DNA from: Ruminococcus difficilis
GTDB lineage: Bacteria > Bacillota_A > Clostridia > Oscillospirales > Acutalibacteraceae
Direction of reading: 5' to 3'
Length of the DNA stretch: 64,000 nucleotides
NCBI RefSeq assembly: GCF_016680995.1
Contig: NZ_JAEQMG010000040.1
Coordinates: 1-64,000 of the forward strand
Shown: positions 1-7,019 of the stretch, one piece after another
Layout: each line of letters starts with the position of its first letter
How positions within the stretch are numbered: position 1 is the stretch's first letter
Notes under the pieces: model-generated
Told to the model about the DNA's origin: nothing
The model's database searches: none
Seen by the model: only the letters and a program-made list of their open reading frames with translations
Translations under genes and position numbers: made by a program

Positions 1-206
1 TTTACTTCAAGCTGAAAAAATGTTCTTCGGCTTGTTTGCTATGCCTTGCTTTGTGTATGCCCAAATAATCTCATCTTTTTTCATTTTAGGGCTTGACTTT
101 TATTTGCAAGACTCCTGTTTCGGTATTCTATCCTTGTGAAAAACGCGATCATCGGATAACGACGACCGCGTTCTTCTCAGAAGGAAAAAGTACATAGGGT
201 GAAGAG

Positions 207-341
207 CAATATCATTCAGTTAAGGAAGGCTCCTTTTGGGAAAAGGAGCTGTCGCCCTTGCGGCGACTGAGGAATTGCATCAATTGACCGAGCGGACACT
301 TGTGTCCGCCGAGATACATTTTCCTTAACTTAATGATATTG
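207..341. repeat. MITE-like repeat with terminal inverted repeats, copy 1
   Basis: A 135-bp unit bounded by 21-bp inverted repeats at 207-227 and 321-341 with one mismatch (core CATT(C/A)AGTTAAGGAA). Inside are a CTCCTTTT/AAAAGGAG stem and a GTCGCC/GGCGAC stem followed by GAGGAATTG. It has no ORF, so it would be non-autonomous. The second TIR-bearing copy is at 26090-26222, and shorter relatives without TIRs are scattered through the window. The rest of 1-407 holds no gene I can support. Confidence 0.75.
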
Positions 342-407
342 AGGTGAAGGGGAGCTCAATTTATTCCCTTTACCCAAAAATGAAATCGCTGCAATTCGTT
401 GACTGAC

Positions 408-830
408 TTATTCAGTCAGCGCTTTACCGAGCGCTTCGCACGCGGCGATCGCTTCGTCATCGGGCGCCTCGTTGCAAATAACAGGTTCACAAGTCAAAAC
501 CGCTCCGGCGCTCTCACACTCTTCCTGCCAGTTGCGCATCCACTCGCCGTCACCCCATCCGTAGGAACCGAAGAGGGCGATTTTCTTTCCGCCGAGCTTG
601 GGTGAGCAGGCGCTGAACATCGGCTCAAATTCATCCTCTTCAAGCTGCTCTGCGCCCATTGAAGGACAACCAAATGCGATGGAATCATAATCGTCTATCA
701 TTGTTTCGTTGAATTGGCCGCAGGTCAAAACATCGACCTCCGCTCCGGCGGCTTTCACACCGTTGGCTACCGACTGAGCCATCGCTTCGGTGTTGCCCGT
801 TCCGCTCCAGAATACAACTGCTGTTTTCAT
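408..830 (-). CDS. Flavodoxin (short-chain, FMN-binding)
   Basis: A 140-residue soluble electron carrier that can replace ferredoxin. The N-terminus carries the FMN phosphate-binding loop SGTGNTEAMA (residues 9-18) right after the first beta strand. The segment GCPSMGAEQL near residue 55 and SYGWGDGEWM near residue 90 fit the two isoalloxazine-stacking loops of clostridial flavodoxins, and the length is normal. The start is supported by AAGGAAG just upstream. The gene stands alone and is read from a consensus promoter at 1038-1066 with palindromic operator-like sites downstream. That fits flavodoxins being induced when iron is short, which here is inference. Confidence 0.93.
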   Translation of the reverse strand: MKTAVVFWSGTGNTEAMAQSVANGVKAAGAEVDVLTCGQFNETMIDDYDSIAFGCPSMGAEQLEEDEFEPMFSACSPKLGGKKIALFGSYGWGDGEWMRNWQEECESAGAVLTCEPVICNEAPDDEAIAACEALGKALTE

Positions 831-980
831 ATCAAAATCTTCCTTTCTATTCAGTCCCGTTAAGGGTTTTTACCATATCTGTTTTATGCCGCCGTCAAGC
901 CTGTCAAAAGCGACACGCCGAAGGTTGGCATGATAGAAAATGCTGTCAGCTTCATGATATTCGATTCATTATATATGCTG

Positions 981-1066
981 GTTAGCTTTTGCTAACTAAC
1001 GGATAAAAATAATAGCGGTTAGTCATCGCTAACTGCTATTGTATATTACTTTTAATGATTTGTCAA
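981..1066 (-). promoter_or_regulatory. Flavodoxin promoter with two palindromic operator candidates
   Basis: On the minus strand TTGACA (1061-1066) and TACAAT (1038-1043) are separated by 17 bp. Just downstream of the -10 box is TAGCGGTTAG-N6-CTAACTGCTA (1013-1038, one mismatch). Further on is GTTAGC-TTTT-GCTAAC (981-996, perfect). Two GTTAG/CTAAC palindromes over the start region look like a repressor site. A DtxR-type iron regulator would suit a flavodoxin gene, but the regulator is not in the window. Confidence 0.7.
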
Positions 1067-1081
1067 GGATTATTTCAAAAC

Positions 1082-1114
1082 ATAACCACTTGTTCGTTAT
1101 GAACAAGTGGTTAT
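1082..1114 (-). terminator. Terminator hairpin after a tRNA-derived repeat
   Basis: Perfect 14-bp stem ATAACCACTTGTTC / GAACAAGTGGTTAT with a 5-nt loop. On the minus strand it follows the CCA end of the chimeric repeat at 1120-1210 and precedes GTTTTGAAA. A near-identical hairpin sits at 13139-13173 beside the sister repeat. Confidence 0.6.
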
Positions 1115-1119
1115 GTTTC

Positions 1120-1210
1120 TGGTGGAGATAAGCTATGCTATATCTGTTGGATATCGGTTACCCCGTCTTGGGAGCGACACCTCCTGTCAAAAGTCGCGCC
1201 TACGCTCTCC
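1120..1210 (-). repeat. Chimeric tRNA-Ala-derived repeat, copy 1
   Basis: Read on the minus strand, the unit begins GGAGAGCG and ends GCTTATCTCCACCA. The end matches the acceptor/CCA end of the tRNA-Ala genes in this window. The body (TAGGCGCGACTTTTGACAGG and on) is not tRNA and is shared with 13178-13292. It looks like a tRNA gene whose middle was replaced. The stretch 1211-1420 holds no gene; it contains a perfect 13-bp inverted repeat at 1212-1238 (TAAAATCAGTCCG arm). Confidence 0.6.
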
Positions 1211-1422
1211 TTAAAATCAGTCCGCCGGACTGATTTTACCTTCAGTTCTTCGCGCACATAACGGGGTCCCCATAATGCCCCGCATTATTGGGCGAGGAGG
1301 AACCGCCACATGAGGTTAAGTCATACCAACCGGATATGACTACCGAATACGGCGAGTGACGACGACGGCACAGTCGCCAAAACGCTGCGCTATCCGCTTA
1401 TCTGCCACTTTGCTGGTATAAT

Positions 1423-1463
1423 CAGAAAGAACGGATATCCTTTATGGATATCCGTTCTTTCTG
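1423..1463 (-). terminator. Terminator hairpin after tRNA-Ala remnant
   Basis: Perfect 18-bp stem (arm CAGAAAGAACGGATATCC) with a 5-nt loop. It lies directly downstream, on the minus strand, of the tRNA-Ala remnant at 1467-1547. This mirrors the hairpin after the intact tRNA-Ala at 24232-24254. Confidence 0.6.
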
Positions 1464-1466
1464 AAA

Positions 1467-1547
1467 TGGTGGAGATAAGCGGATTCGAACCGCTGACCTC
1501 TTGAATGCGAACCAAGTGCTCTCCCGAATGGGTGGCTTACGAACCCC
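1467..1547 (-). pseudogene. tRNA-Ala(CGC) remnant, 5' part replaced
   Basis: On the minus strand this reads from the 3' D-stem strand (GAGC) through the anticodon arm (loop TTCGCAT, anticodon CGC), T arm and acceptor to an encoded CCA, as in the intact gene at 24263-24338. The 5' acceptor strand and first half of the D arm are missing. GGGGTTCGTAAGCCACCC stands there instead, a block also present at 13270-13292 and, inverted, in 24339-24528. A functional cloverleaf cannot form. The gap 1548-1782 also holds a palindrome at 1597-1622 (arm TAATTATGGCGA) of unknown role. Confidence 0.7.
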
Positions 1548-1712
1548 ATAGAGATTGACAAAACATTAAAAGGTGCTTCATCCTAACTGCCGTGTAATTA
1601 TGGCGAAATCGCCATAATTAAAAAACTTTGTACCTCATTAAATGTTTTGAATGGAAGCAACTGTTGATCCGCAAATTGAAATTCAATATCATTAGATTAA
1701 CATTACAAACAA

Positions 1713-1756
1713 ATATCGGGCGAAGATGGATTTTTTAATTCACCTTCGCCCGATAT
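1713..1756 (-). terminator. Terminator of the methyltransferase gene
   Basis: Stem ATATCGGGCGAAG / CTTCGCCCGATAT (13 bp, 1713-1725 and 1744-1756) lies 27 bp past the methyltransferase stop. T-rich sequence follows on either strand, so it may be bidirectional. Confidence 0.6.
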
Positions 1757-1782
1757 ATTTTTGCAAGTATTAAGGGAACCCT

Positions 1783-2496
1783 TTACACTTTTTGAATAAC
1801 AAGTCCGACCGTTGACAGATACTTTCCGATTCCTTTTTTAAAGAACTCCTCATCATGCAGTGCCAATTCATGTCGGGACAAAAACCAATCCTGCCATGCT
1901 TCATCAAAGCTCTCTAAATCAAAATCCATCAAAACCTTAAAGTCATCACTCTGACCTATTTGTTTCAGCCACCAGTCCCTGCAGTGATATAAAGAATATT
2001 CGCTTTCCTCACCGTCTAACCATTCCAGTATTACTTCCGGTTCCTTGCCGTGTATCTCTTCTTTTAATCCCGGCATTGCTATTATTGCCACGCCTTCCGG
2101 TTTCAACAACGGTAAAATCTTTTGCTCAAAGAAATGCGGTTGTGCTGCAAAATAATGAAAGGAATCTATGCTCACTACAGCATCAAAATAGCTCTCGGCA
2201 AACGGCAAATCATTCGCATCAGCATGGATCGGGATCACTTTGTCCGAAATCTGCCATTCATTGAATCGAGTATGATTCTCCGTTGCACTGATCCACAAAT
2301 CGTTTGCAAAAACATTTACATCAGCCTCTTTTACAAGAAACAAACTGGTCAATCCTTTTCCGCAGCCGAGGTCTAATACGCGCATACCCTTCTCAAGCGG
2401 ATATTTTTCAAGCATTTCTTCAAGCAACCTCACGCTGTTGGGCCCCATCAAATAATCTTTATTAAAATACATCTTATATGCATCAGCTTTTTTCAC
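1783..2496 (-). CDS. Class I SAM-dependent methyltransferase
   Basis: A cytosolic methyltransferase of about 237 residues and unknown substrate. The SAM-binding motif I is VLDLGCGKG (about residue 40). The acidic strand-2 end is NDLW, motif II-like HADANDLPF and the post-II segment FDAVVSIDSFHYF follow, and then LKPEGVAIIAMPG. This order is that of the UbiE/COQ5-like Methyltransf_11/25 group. I place the start at GTG 2496 because GGAGG lies 7 nt upstream; an ATG eight codons earlier would put the Shine-Dalgarno site inside the gene. It is a single gene with its own terminator, and nothing nearby reveals the substrate. Confidence 0.85.
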   Translation of the reverse strand: MKKADAYKMYFNKDYLMGPNSVRLLEEMLEKYPLEKGMRVLDLGCGKGLTSLFLVKEADVNVFANDLWISATENHTRFNEWQISDKVIPIHADANDLPFAESYFDAVVSIDSFHYFAAQPHFFEQKILPLLKPEGVAIIAMPGLKEEIHGKEPEVILEWLDGEESEYSLYHCRDWWLKQIGQSDDFKVLMDFDLESFDEAWQDWFLSRHELALHDEEFFKKGIGKYLSTVGLVIQKV

Positions 2497-2562
2497 TGTA
2501 ATACCTCCTTCTGTATTCACATAACTATCTCACGGCAGACTTCAAAAAAACTGTCAACCGGT

Positions 2563-3111
2563 TCATCGTAAGCATTTATAATCGGTATATTCTACAACAC
2601 CCTGAATATGGTCGAGCGCACCGGCAACAAGCTCCTTCACCATCAGGCACTCCGGCGCAGGAAGTCCTACGCTTTTGCCTGCAATGATACCGAAATCCGC
2701 AGAGGTCTGAAAGCCGCGGCTTCTGTAATTCTGCGGATTGCCCTCGACGATCACCGCGCTGAATCCCATTTGCCTTGCTTTTTCAAAACCGTATTCGATG
2801 ATTTCTTTTGAAATATGCTGCCGCTGCAATTCGATTTTGACGGCAACAGGGCTAAGCAGCAAAAGTTCATCCTTATATTTTCCTCCGAGGTGAAAGCCTG
2901 AGAACAAAGCGTATCCGATCACTTCGTCTTCGTCGTTCACCATTATCAGCTCCAGCTCGGGAATATAGGTGCTCATTGAACGGGTTTCCTTTATCAGCCT
3001 GACGACCAAATCCGCTTCCTCCTCGTTTGACCAATCGGCAAAGCTTCTTCTTACCATATCTAATGACGGTTTTAAATATTTATCTTCCATTGATTTGATG
3101 ATTCTTTTCAA
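2563..3111 (-). CDS. GNAT-family N-acetyltransferase
   Basis: A protein of 182 residues with the GNAT layout: strand LELIMVNDEDEVIGYALFSGF (about 52-72), then LLLLSPVAVKIELQRQHISKEIIEYGFEKA, which holds the acetyl-CoA pyrophosphate loop region, and finally GFSAVIVEGNPQNYRSRGF, typical of the YhbS-like subgroup. The Q/R-x-x-G-x-G/A signature is degenerate here (QRQHIS), so cofactor binding should be treated with some care. Its ATG overlaps the kinase stop by 4 nt (3108-3111). It is therefore the third, translationally coupled gene of the regulator-kinase operon. The acceptor substrate is unknown. Confidence 0.8.
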   Translation of the reverse strand: MKRIIKSMEDKYLKPSLDMVRRSFADWSNEEEADLVVRLIKETRSMSTYIPELELIMVNDEDEVIGYALFSGFHLGGKYKDELLLLSPVAVKIELQRQHISKEIIEYGFEKARQMGFSAVIVEGNPQNYRSRGFQTSADFGIIAGKSVGLPAPECLMVKELVAGALDHIQGVVEYTDYKCLR

Positions 3112-4406
3112 CTCAATACACGTCCTTTCGGCAAGGTACAGATAATTTGCAATTTGTCATCATCAACAATCTTTGCCTTGATGGTTCCGTTATGCTTTTC
3201 GGTGATCGCGCGAGCTACGGAGAGTCCGATGCCGAAGCCGCTGTTCTCTTCCTTGGAGCGGGATTCGTCACCGCGGTAGAAGCGGTCGAACAGGTGCGTC
3301 AGCGCCTCCTCGCTCAAAGGCTCTTTCATGGTGTTTTCTGTTTGGAAAATAATGTTCTTTCCCGATTGACGGAGCGATACATGGATATCGCTGTCCTCGG
3401 GTGCGTATTTGACGGCATTGTCGCACAGGATACCGATGAGCCTTCTGACAGCAGCCTCGTCGCCGTTGAATATCAGTTTATCTTCCGCGTTGACGATCAG
3501 GTTTTTGCCGTTAAACTCCGCCATGCCGATAAACGGATCGGCAGTATCACGCACGGCGTTTGAAAGGTTGAATTCATGCATTTCCAAAGCGGAATCCGCT
3601 TCATCCATGCGCGAGAGGTAGACAAGTTCGTTTACGAGCTTGCGCATATTGGCCGCCTGTTTTTGGGTGCTCTGTATCCACTCGTTTGGCCCGATATCCA
3701 TCGACAGCACATCCATGTTAGCGGAGATGACCGTCAGCGGTGTTTTCAGCTCATGGCCCGCGTCGGTGATGAATCGCTTTTGCCGTTCGATGTTATCCAT
3801 CATCGGCTGTATTGCTCTCTTGCTGAGCAGCGATACCAGCAGCAACGACAGCAGGATACCGACTGCGCAGGCGATCAGCGAGATCACGGCGAGCGACACG
3901 ATCTCTGAACGCTTGGATTCGATGTTGAGGAACACTGCGGACTTTGAACCATCAGTATTCTGTGTCACCTGATACAGATAGTTGTTGGCATAACCCGAGG
4001 CTTTGCCCGAAGCAAAAATGTTTTCCGCGATCAACAAAAGATCCTCTTTCGCGTACTCGGTTTCCTTAGTGCCTGTACCGAGAAAGGCTTCACCGTCCGC
4101 ACTTTGGATCGCGATAAAATACCGTGATTCTTCAAGTTTGGTATTCATGCGGTGATCGCTGCCCTTGTGACGATACAGCTGTGCACTTTCGTCGGTCGAG
4201 AGAGCCTCTTCTTTTTCAATATCAAATTTCCCCTGCTTTTTCTGTGTATTGTTGTTCTCGCTTTCGACAAGGTAGTTCAGCGTTTCTTTCAATTCACTTG
4301 TCGTGTTGACATAATGAACAGCATTGATGACGCCTGCCACTAACAGCATAGCAAGCGTCAGCGCGAGTAACGCAATCTTGATAAAGCGTTGTCTGATCTG
4401 TTTCAT
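3108..4406 (-). CDS. Two-component sensor histidine kinase (OmpR-type partner)
   Basis: A membrane kinase of 432 residues. TM1 spans about 10-32, followed by an extracytoplasmic sensor loop of about 135 residues with no recognised fold. TM2 is about 169-193. The HisKA dimerisation helix carries phospho-acceptor His218 in DAGHELKTP. The ATPase domain has the N box (CDNAVKYAPED) and the G box (GFGIGLSVARA). Start and stop overlap the neighbours by 4 nt (regulator upstream, acetyltransferase downstream), so all three are one operon. The signal it senses is not apparent. Confidence 0.92.
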   Translation of the reverse strand: MKQIRQRFIKIALLALTLAMLLVAGVINAVHYVNTTSELKETLNYLVESENNNTQKKQGKFDIEKEEALSTDESAQLYRHKGSDHRMNTKLEESRYFIAIQSADGEAFLGTGTKETEYAKEDLLLIAENIFASGKASGYANNYLYQVTQNTDGSKSAVFLNIESKRSEIVSLAVISLIACAVGILLSLLLVSLLSKRAIQPMMDNIERQKRFITDAGHELKTPLTVISANMDVLSMDIGPNEWIQSTQKQAANMRKLVNELVYLSRMDEADSALEMHEFNLSNAVRDTADPFIGMAEFNGKNLIVNAEDKLIFNGDEAAVRRLIGILCDNAVKYAPEDSDIHVSLRQSGKNIIFQTENTMKEPLSEEALTHLFDRFYRGDESRSKEENSGFGIGLSVARAITEKHNGTIKAKIVDDDKLQIICTLPKGRVLS

Positions 4407-5080
4407 AACGAACTCTCCAAAGAATAACCGACTCCGCGGACTGCCTTGATCTTAACATGCGCGCCCAGCTCCGATAGCTTCTTGCGTAAAAAAGAGATGT
4501 TCACCCATACGACGTTGACCTCTGCGTCGCTGTCCCAGCCCCAGACGCGTTCCATGATCTGCGAGATGCTCAGCACCGCGCCGGGATGTTCAACGAGCAT
4601 TTCCATCAGCTGAAACGCCTTGTTGGTCAGGCTGACGCTTTTCTCGTTACATCGGACGGTCATTGCAGATCTGTCCAGCTCGATATCGGCGAATTTGATC
4701 ACATCATGCCGGTAATCCTCCTTGCGTCTGAGCATAGCACGGATACGGGCGAGCAGTTCCGAGGCAGCGAAGGGCTTGGGCAGATAATCATCCGCGCCGG
4801 TATCCAGCCCTTCCACTCTGTCCTCGATCGCGTCTCGGGCGGTGAGCATGAGTACGGGCGTTGTGATCCCATTGGAGCGCATTTGCGCGAGCACCTCGAT
4901 ACCGCTGAGCCGCGGCATCATCCAGTCGAGGATCACGCCGTCGTAGTCGCCCTGTTCGATATAGTCGATCGCGTCCCGACCGTTATAGACCGTGTCAACG
5001 GAATAGCCCGAACGCGTGAGAAGTGTTTGCACCGCTTTGGAGATATCGCGGTCATCTTCCGCAAAGAGTATACGCATCAT
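4403..5080 (-). CDS. OmpR/PhoB-family response regulator
   Basis: A DNA-binding regulator of about 225 residues. The REC domain has the acidic pair ED-D at residues 8-10, phospho-acceptor Asp52 (VILDWMMP), the conserved Thr in LTAR and the Lys in PKPF. The C-terminal winged helix contains SLTNKAFQLMEML and ends with the RGVGYSLE wing. The reading frame extends to a GTG at 5086, but that codon overlaps the GGAGG ribosome-binding site, so ATG 5080 (or 5077) is the likely start. It is first in the operon with the kinase and acetyltransferase. Confidence 0.92.
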   Translation of the reverse strand: MMRILFAEDDRDISKAVQTLLTRSGYSVDTVYNGRDAIDYIEQGDYDGVILDWMMPRLSGIEVLAQMRSNGITTPVLMLTARDAIEDRVEGLDTGADDYLPKPFAASELLARIRAMLRRKEDYRHDVIKFADIELDRSAMTVRCNEKSVSLTNKAFQLMEMLVEHPGAVLSISQIMERVWGWDSDAEVNVVWVNISFLRKKLSELGAHVKIKAVRGVGYSLESSL

Positions 5081-5100
5081 AAACACCTCCGGTGTTTTTT

Positions 5101-5565
5101 TAGTGGTTAGTGGTTAGTGATTAGTGGTTAGAAACAATCAATAACGCATTTTAATACTACAAACTACTTAGTTTTCCTATTAGTCCGTTCAACATTTTCC
5201 CTACTTCGTTTGAAAGTTGCATTGCGGTGTCGATTTCTTCTTCGGACAGATAATTCAAGCCAACGCAAATCATCAATTGCGTTTGCAACTCTGCATTTGA
5301 ACCTTTTGCTATGGAAAGGAAATTAATGAACTCTTTCTTTGAGTTTCTTTGTTGTCCCTCTGCGATATTGGAGGGAACCGATACAGCAGAACGTCGGATT
5401 TGAGAGGACAAAGCATACAGCTCTTCTTTTGGCAGATTTTTTATCAAACGATAGACTTCAAATACCAATGTCATCGATTTCTGCCAAACTGTTAAATCCC
5501 TATAACTCTTTACCACAAAAAACGCTCCCTTCCAACTCTATCCACTAGCCACTAACCACTAACCG
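5101..5565. mobile_element. Inverted-repeat-flanked four-helix-bundle unit
   Basis: TAGTGGTTAGTGGTTAGTGA and more of the same kind at 5101-5131 faces the complementary CCACTAGCCACTAACCACTA block at 5542-5565. The two tandem heptamer-like arrays lie in inverted orientation and enclose only the gene at 5157-5516. This looks like a compact mobile or repeat-bounded unit, but no transposase is present and target duplications are not evident. Confidence 0.45.
5157..5516 (-). CDS. Four-helix-bundle protein (23S rRNA IVS / S23 family)
   Basis: A protein of 119 residues with the family hallmarks: DLTVWQKSMTLVFEVYRLI near the N-terminus, LSSQIRRSAVSVPSNIAEGQ at about 37-56 and FLSIAKGSNAELQTQL at about 66-81. 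It is related to proteins encoded in 23S rRNA intervening sequences and to the Avd accessory protein of diversity-generating retroelements, but no reverse transcriptase or variable repeat is nearby. The start codon is GTG with GGGAGCG upstream. It is enclosed by inverted TTAGTGG arrays. The biological role of free-standing members is unknown. Confidence 0.88.
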   Translation of the reverse strand: MVKSYRDLTVWQKSMTLVFEVYRLIKNLPKEELYALSSQIRRSAVSVPSNIAEGQQRNSKKEFINFLSIAKGSNAELQTQLMICVGLNYLSEEEIDTAMQLSNEVGKMLNGLIGKLSSL

Positions 5566-5571
5566 CTTTTT

Positions 5572-6231
5572 TTAATTATACCAAAACAGTGATACGACTG
5601 CAAGGATCAAAAACAGGATATATACCGTTAACTGCACATACGGCATCGCCTTACCGAGCTGTTTGTTGATCTTGCCGCTGAGCGCTCCCGATAAGCCGAA
5701 AACAACCAGCATGGGCGTCAGGGAACTTGCCAGTGCAAACGCGGCGCCGAGCAGAACAGCCGCAGGCAGCGACAACAGCATCGCGTAACCGGCTACCATC
5801 GTCAGCGGAACACACGGATAAGCGCCGTAGGCCAGCCCGACAGAGAAGGATGGGATCAGGCGAGTCTTGTGCTTTGCAGAGCACTTGCCGCCGCATTTTT
5901 TGCAGTCGGGTTTGCGATTGCGAAACCACCGATAGATCAAAAACAGAGCCGATACGATCATCACCCAAGACACCAGATGATGCAGGTTGAAGCCGCCGAT
6001 CATGCCGTTCTCATCGATGAACACCTTACCGATCGCCGAGGTCAGCGCGCAGATGGCACAGACCGCGAGGATCTTGCCGAGAAAGTAACTGCCGACGTGT
6101 TTCATCGAGCTTTTGAAACCGCCGCCCTCGGTAAGTATGTAGACCGCCAGAAAAGATGACGCTGATGAGCCGCAGCAGGTGCCGCAGCCCAAGCCCACCG
6201 ATACCGACGCCGCCAATGCTTCCATCAACAT
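5572..6231 (-). CDS. DsbD/TauE-SafE-like cysteine-containing membrane protein
   Basis: A protein of 219 residues with about six hydrophobic segments. It opens with a Cys-rich first helix (GLGCGTCCGSSASSF, about 12-26). A cytoplasmic or lumenal loop then carries a C-x2-C-x3-C cluster (CKKCGGKC), and the second half-repeat includes YGAYPCVPLTM. Paired half-repeats with a conserved Cys resemble the sulfite exporter/UreH_2/DsbD transmembrane group that moves thiols or electrons across the membrane. ATG 6231 has AAAGGGG upstream and follows the activase stop by 4 nt; an upstream ATG would overlap the activase deeply. It is last in the six-gene reductase operon, so a role in redox coupling is likely but unproven. 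Confidence 0.7.
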   Translation of the reverse strand: MLMEALAASVSVGLGCGTCCGSSASSFLAVYILTEGGGFKSSMKHVGSYFLGKILAVCAICALTSAIGKVFIDENGMIGGFNLHHLVSWVMIVSALFLIYRWFRNRKPDCKKCGGKCSAKHKTRLIPSFSVGLAYGAYPCVPLTMVAGYAMLLSLPAAVLLGAAFALASSLTPMLVVFGLSGALSGKINKQLGKAMPYVQLTVYILFLILAVVSLFWYN

Positions 6232-6235
6232 ACGC

Positions 6236-7015
6236 TCAACCCCTTTCGCTTGCGAGCAGCGCCGCACCGATCGCTCCGTTGAACTGCGGATGATTCGCGA
6301 CAAAGATATCGCGCATCAGCTCATCCTCAAACGCCTTGCGCAGTCCGATATTCAATGCGCCGCCGCCTTTCATCAGAACATCGCCGTTCTTCTCGCTCTT
6401 TTTCATCATCTTGATGATGCGCTTCGCCATCGACAGGTGCATTCCGGAGAGGATGTCGCGGCGGTCGAATTTGCGCGCGATCAGAGAAATGACCTCCGAC
6501 TGTGCAAACACCACGCAGGTGCTGTTGATATCGCAGGGCGCGGTGCTTTCCAGCGAAAGCGGCCCGACTTGGTCGATGGTGGTTTCCAAAATCTGCGCGA
6601 TGACCTCCATAAACTTGCCGGTGCCCGCCGCGCATTTATCATTCATGCTGAAATTCTTAACGGAATAGTTGGCGTCCAGATAGATAATCTTGCTGTCCTG
6701 ACCGCCGATATCAACGATCATGCCGGGACGATAATCGCGCGGAGCCGTCACGCGCACACCGTAGGCGTGAGCGGTGATCTCGCTGACATCGTCATCCGCT
6801 ACCTCCAGAATCTTGCGGCTGTAGCCGGTCGCCATCGTATAGTCGACGCGGGATACGCCAACCTCGCTCATCAGCTTTGCAAGCAGCTTTTGTGCCGCGC
6901 CGTTGTTGTCGATACCGGTATTGGTTACGCCCGTGCGGAGCACCCTGCCGTGTTCGTCCAATAAAGCGGCTTTCAGATAGGTGGAGCCGCCGTCCAAGCC
7001 TGCGTATACTTTCAT
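6236..7015 (-). CDS. ATP-dependent activase of a 2-hydroxyacyl-CoA dehydratase-type reductase
   Basis: An ASKHA-fold ATPase of 259 residues in the HgdC/BcrAD class. It would use ATP hydrolysis to push one low-potential electron into its partner protein. Visible are the phosphate-1 loop AGLDGGSTYLKAAL, the phosphate-2 loop IVDIGGQDSK, and Cys128 (NDKCAAGTGKF) and Cys167 (NSTCVVFAQSEV). These two cysteines, one pair per monomer, hold the bridging [4Fe-4S] cluster in the dimer. The start at ATG 7015 is chosen because GGGAGG lies 7 nt upstream, overlapping the preceding stop. It sits 4 nt after its presumed partner at 7020-8300. Confidence 0.9.
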   Translation of the reverse strand: MKVYAGLDGGSTYLKAALLDEHGRVLRTGVTNTGIDNNGAAQKLLAKLMSEVGVSRVDYTMATGYSRKILEVADDDVSEITAHAYGVRVTAPRDYRPGMIVDIGGQDSKIIYLDANYSVKNFSMNDKCAAGTGKFMEVIAQILETTIDQVGPLSLESTAPCDINSTCVVFAQSEVISLIARKFDRRDILSGMHLSMAKRIIKMMKKSEKNGDVLMKGGGALNIGLRKAFEDELMRDIFVANHPQFNGAIGAALLASERG

Positions 7016-7019
7016 ATTC

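Noticed and set aside
1120..1210. A functional tRNA
   Set aside because: Only the acceptor 3' strand and CCA are tRNA-like. There is no anticodon arm, T arm or matching 5' acceptor strand.
1597..1622. Palindrome TAATTATGGCGA/TCGCCATAATTA as a terminator
   Set aside because: The run next to it is A on the plus strand, and the T-run on the minus strand precedes the stem, so it would not terminate in either direction.
5157..5516. Diversity-generating retroelement (Avd homologue)
   Set aside because: No reverse transcriptase, template repeat or variable repeat is found near the gene. Only the fold is shared.
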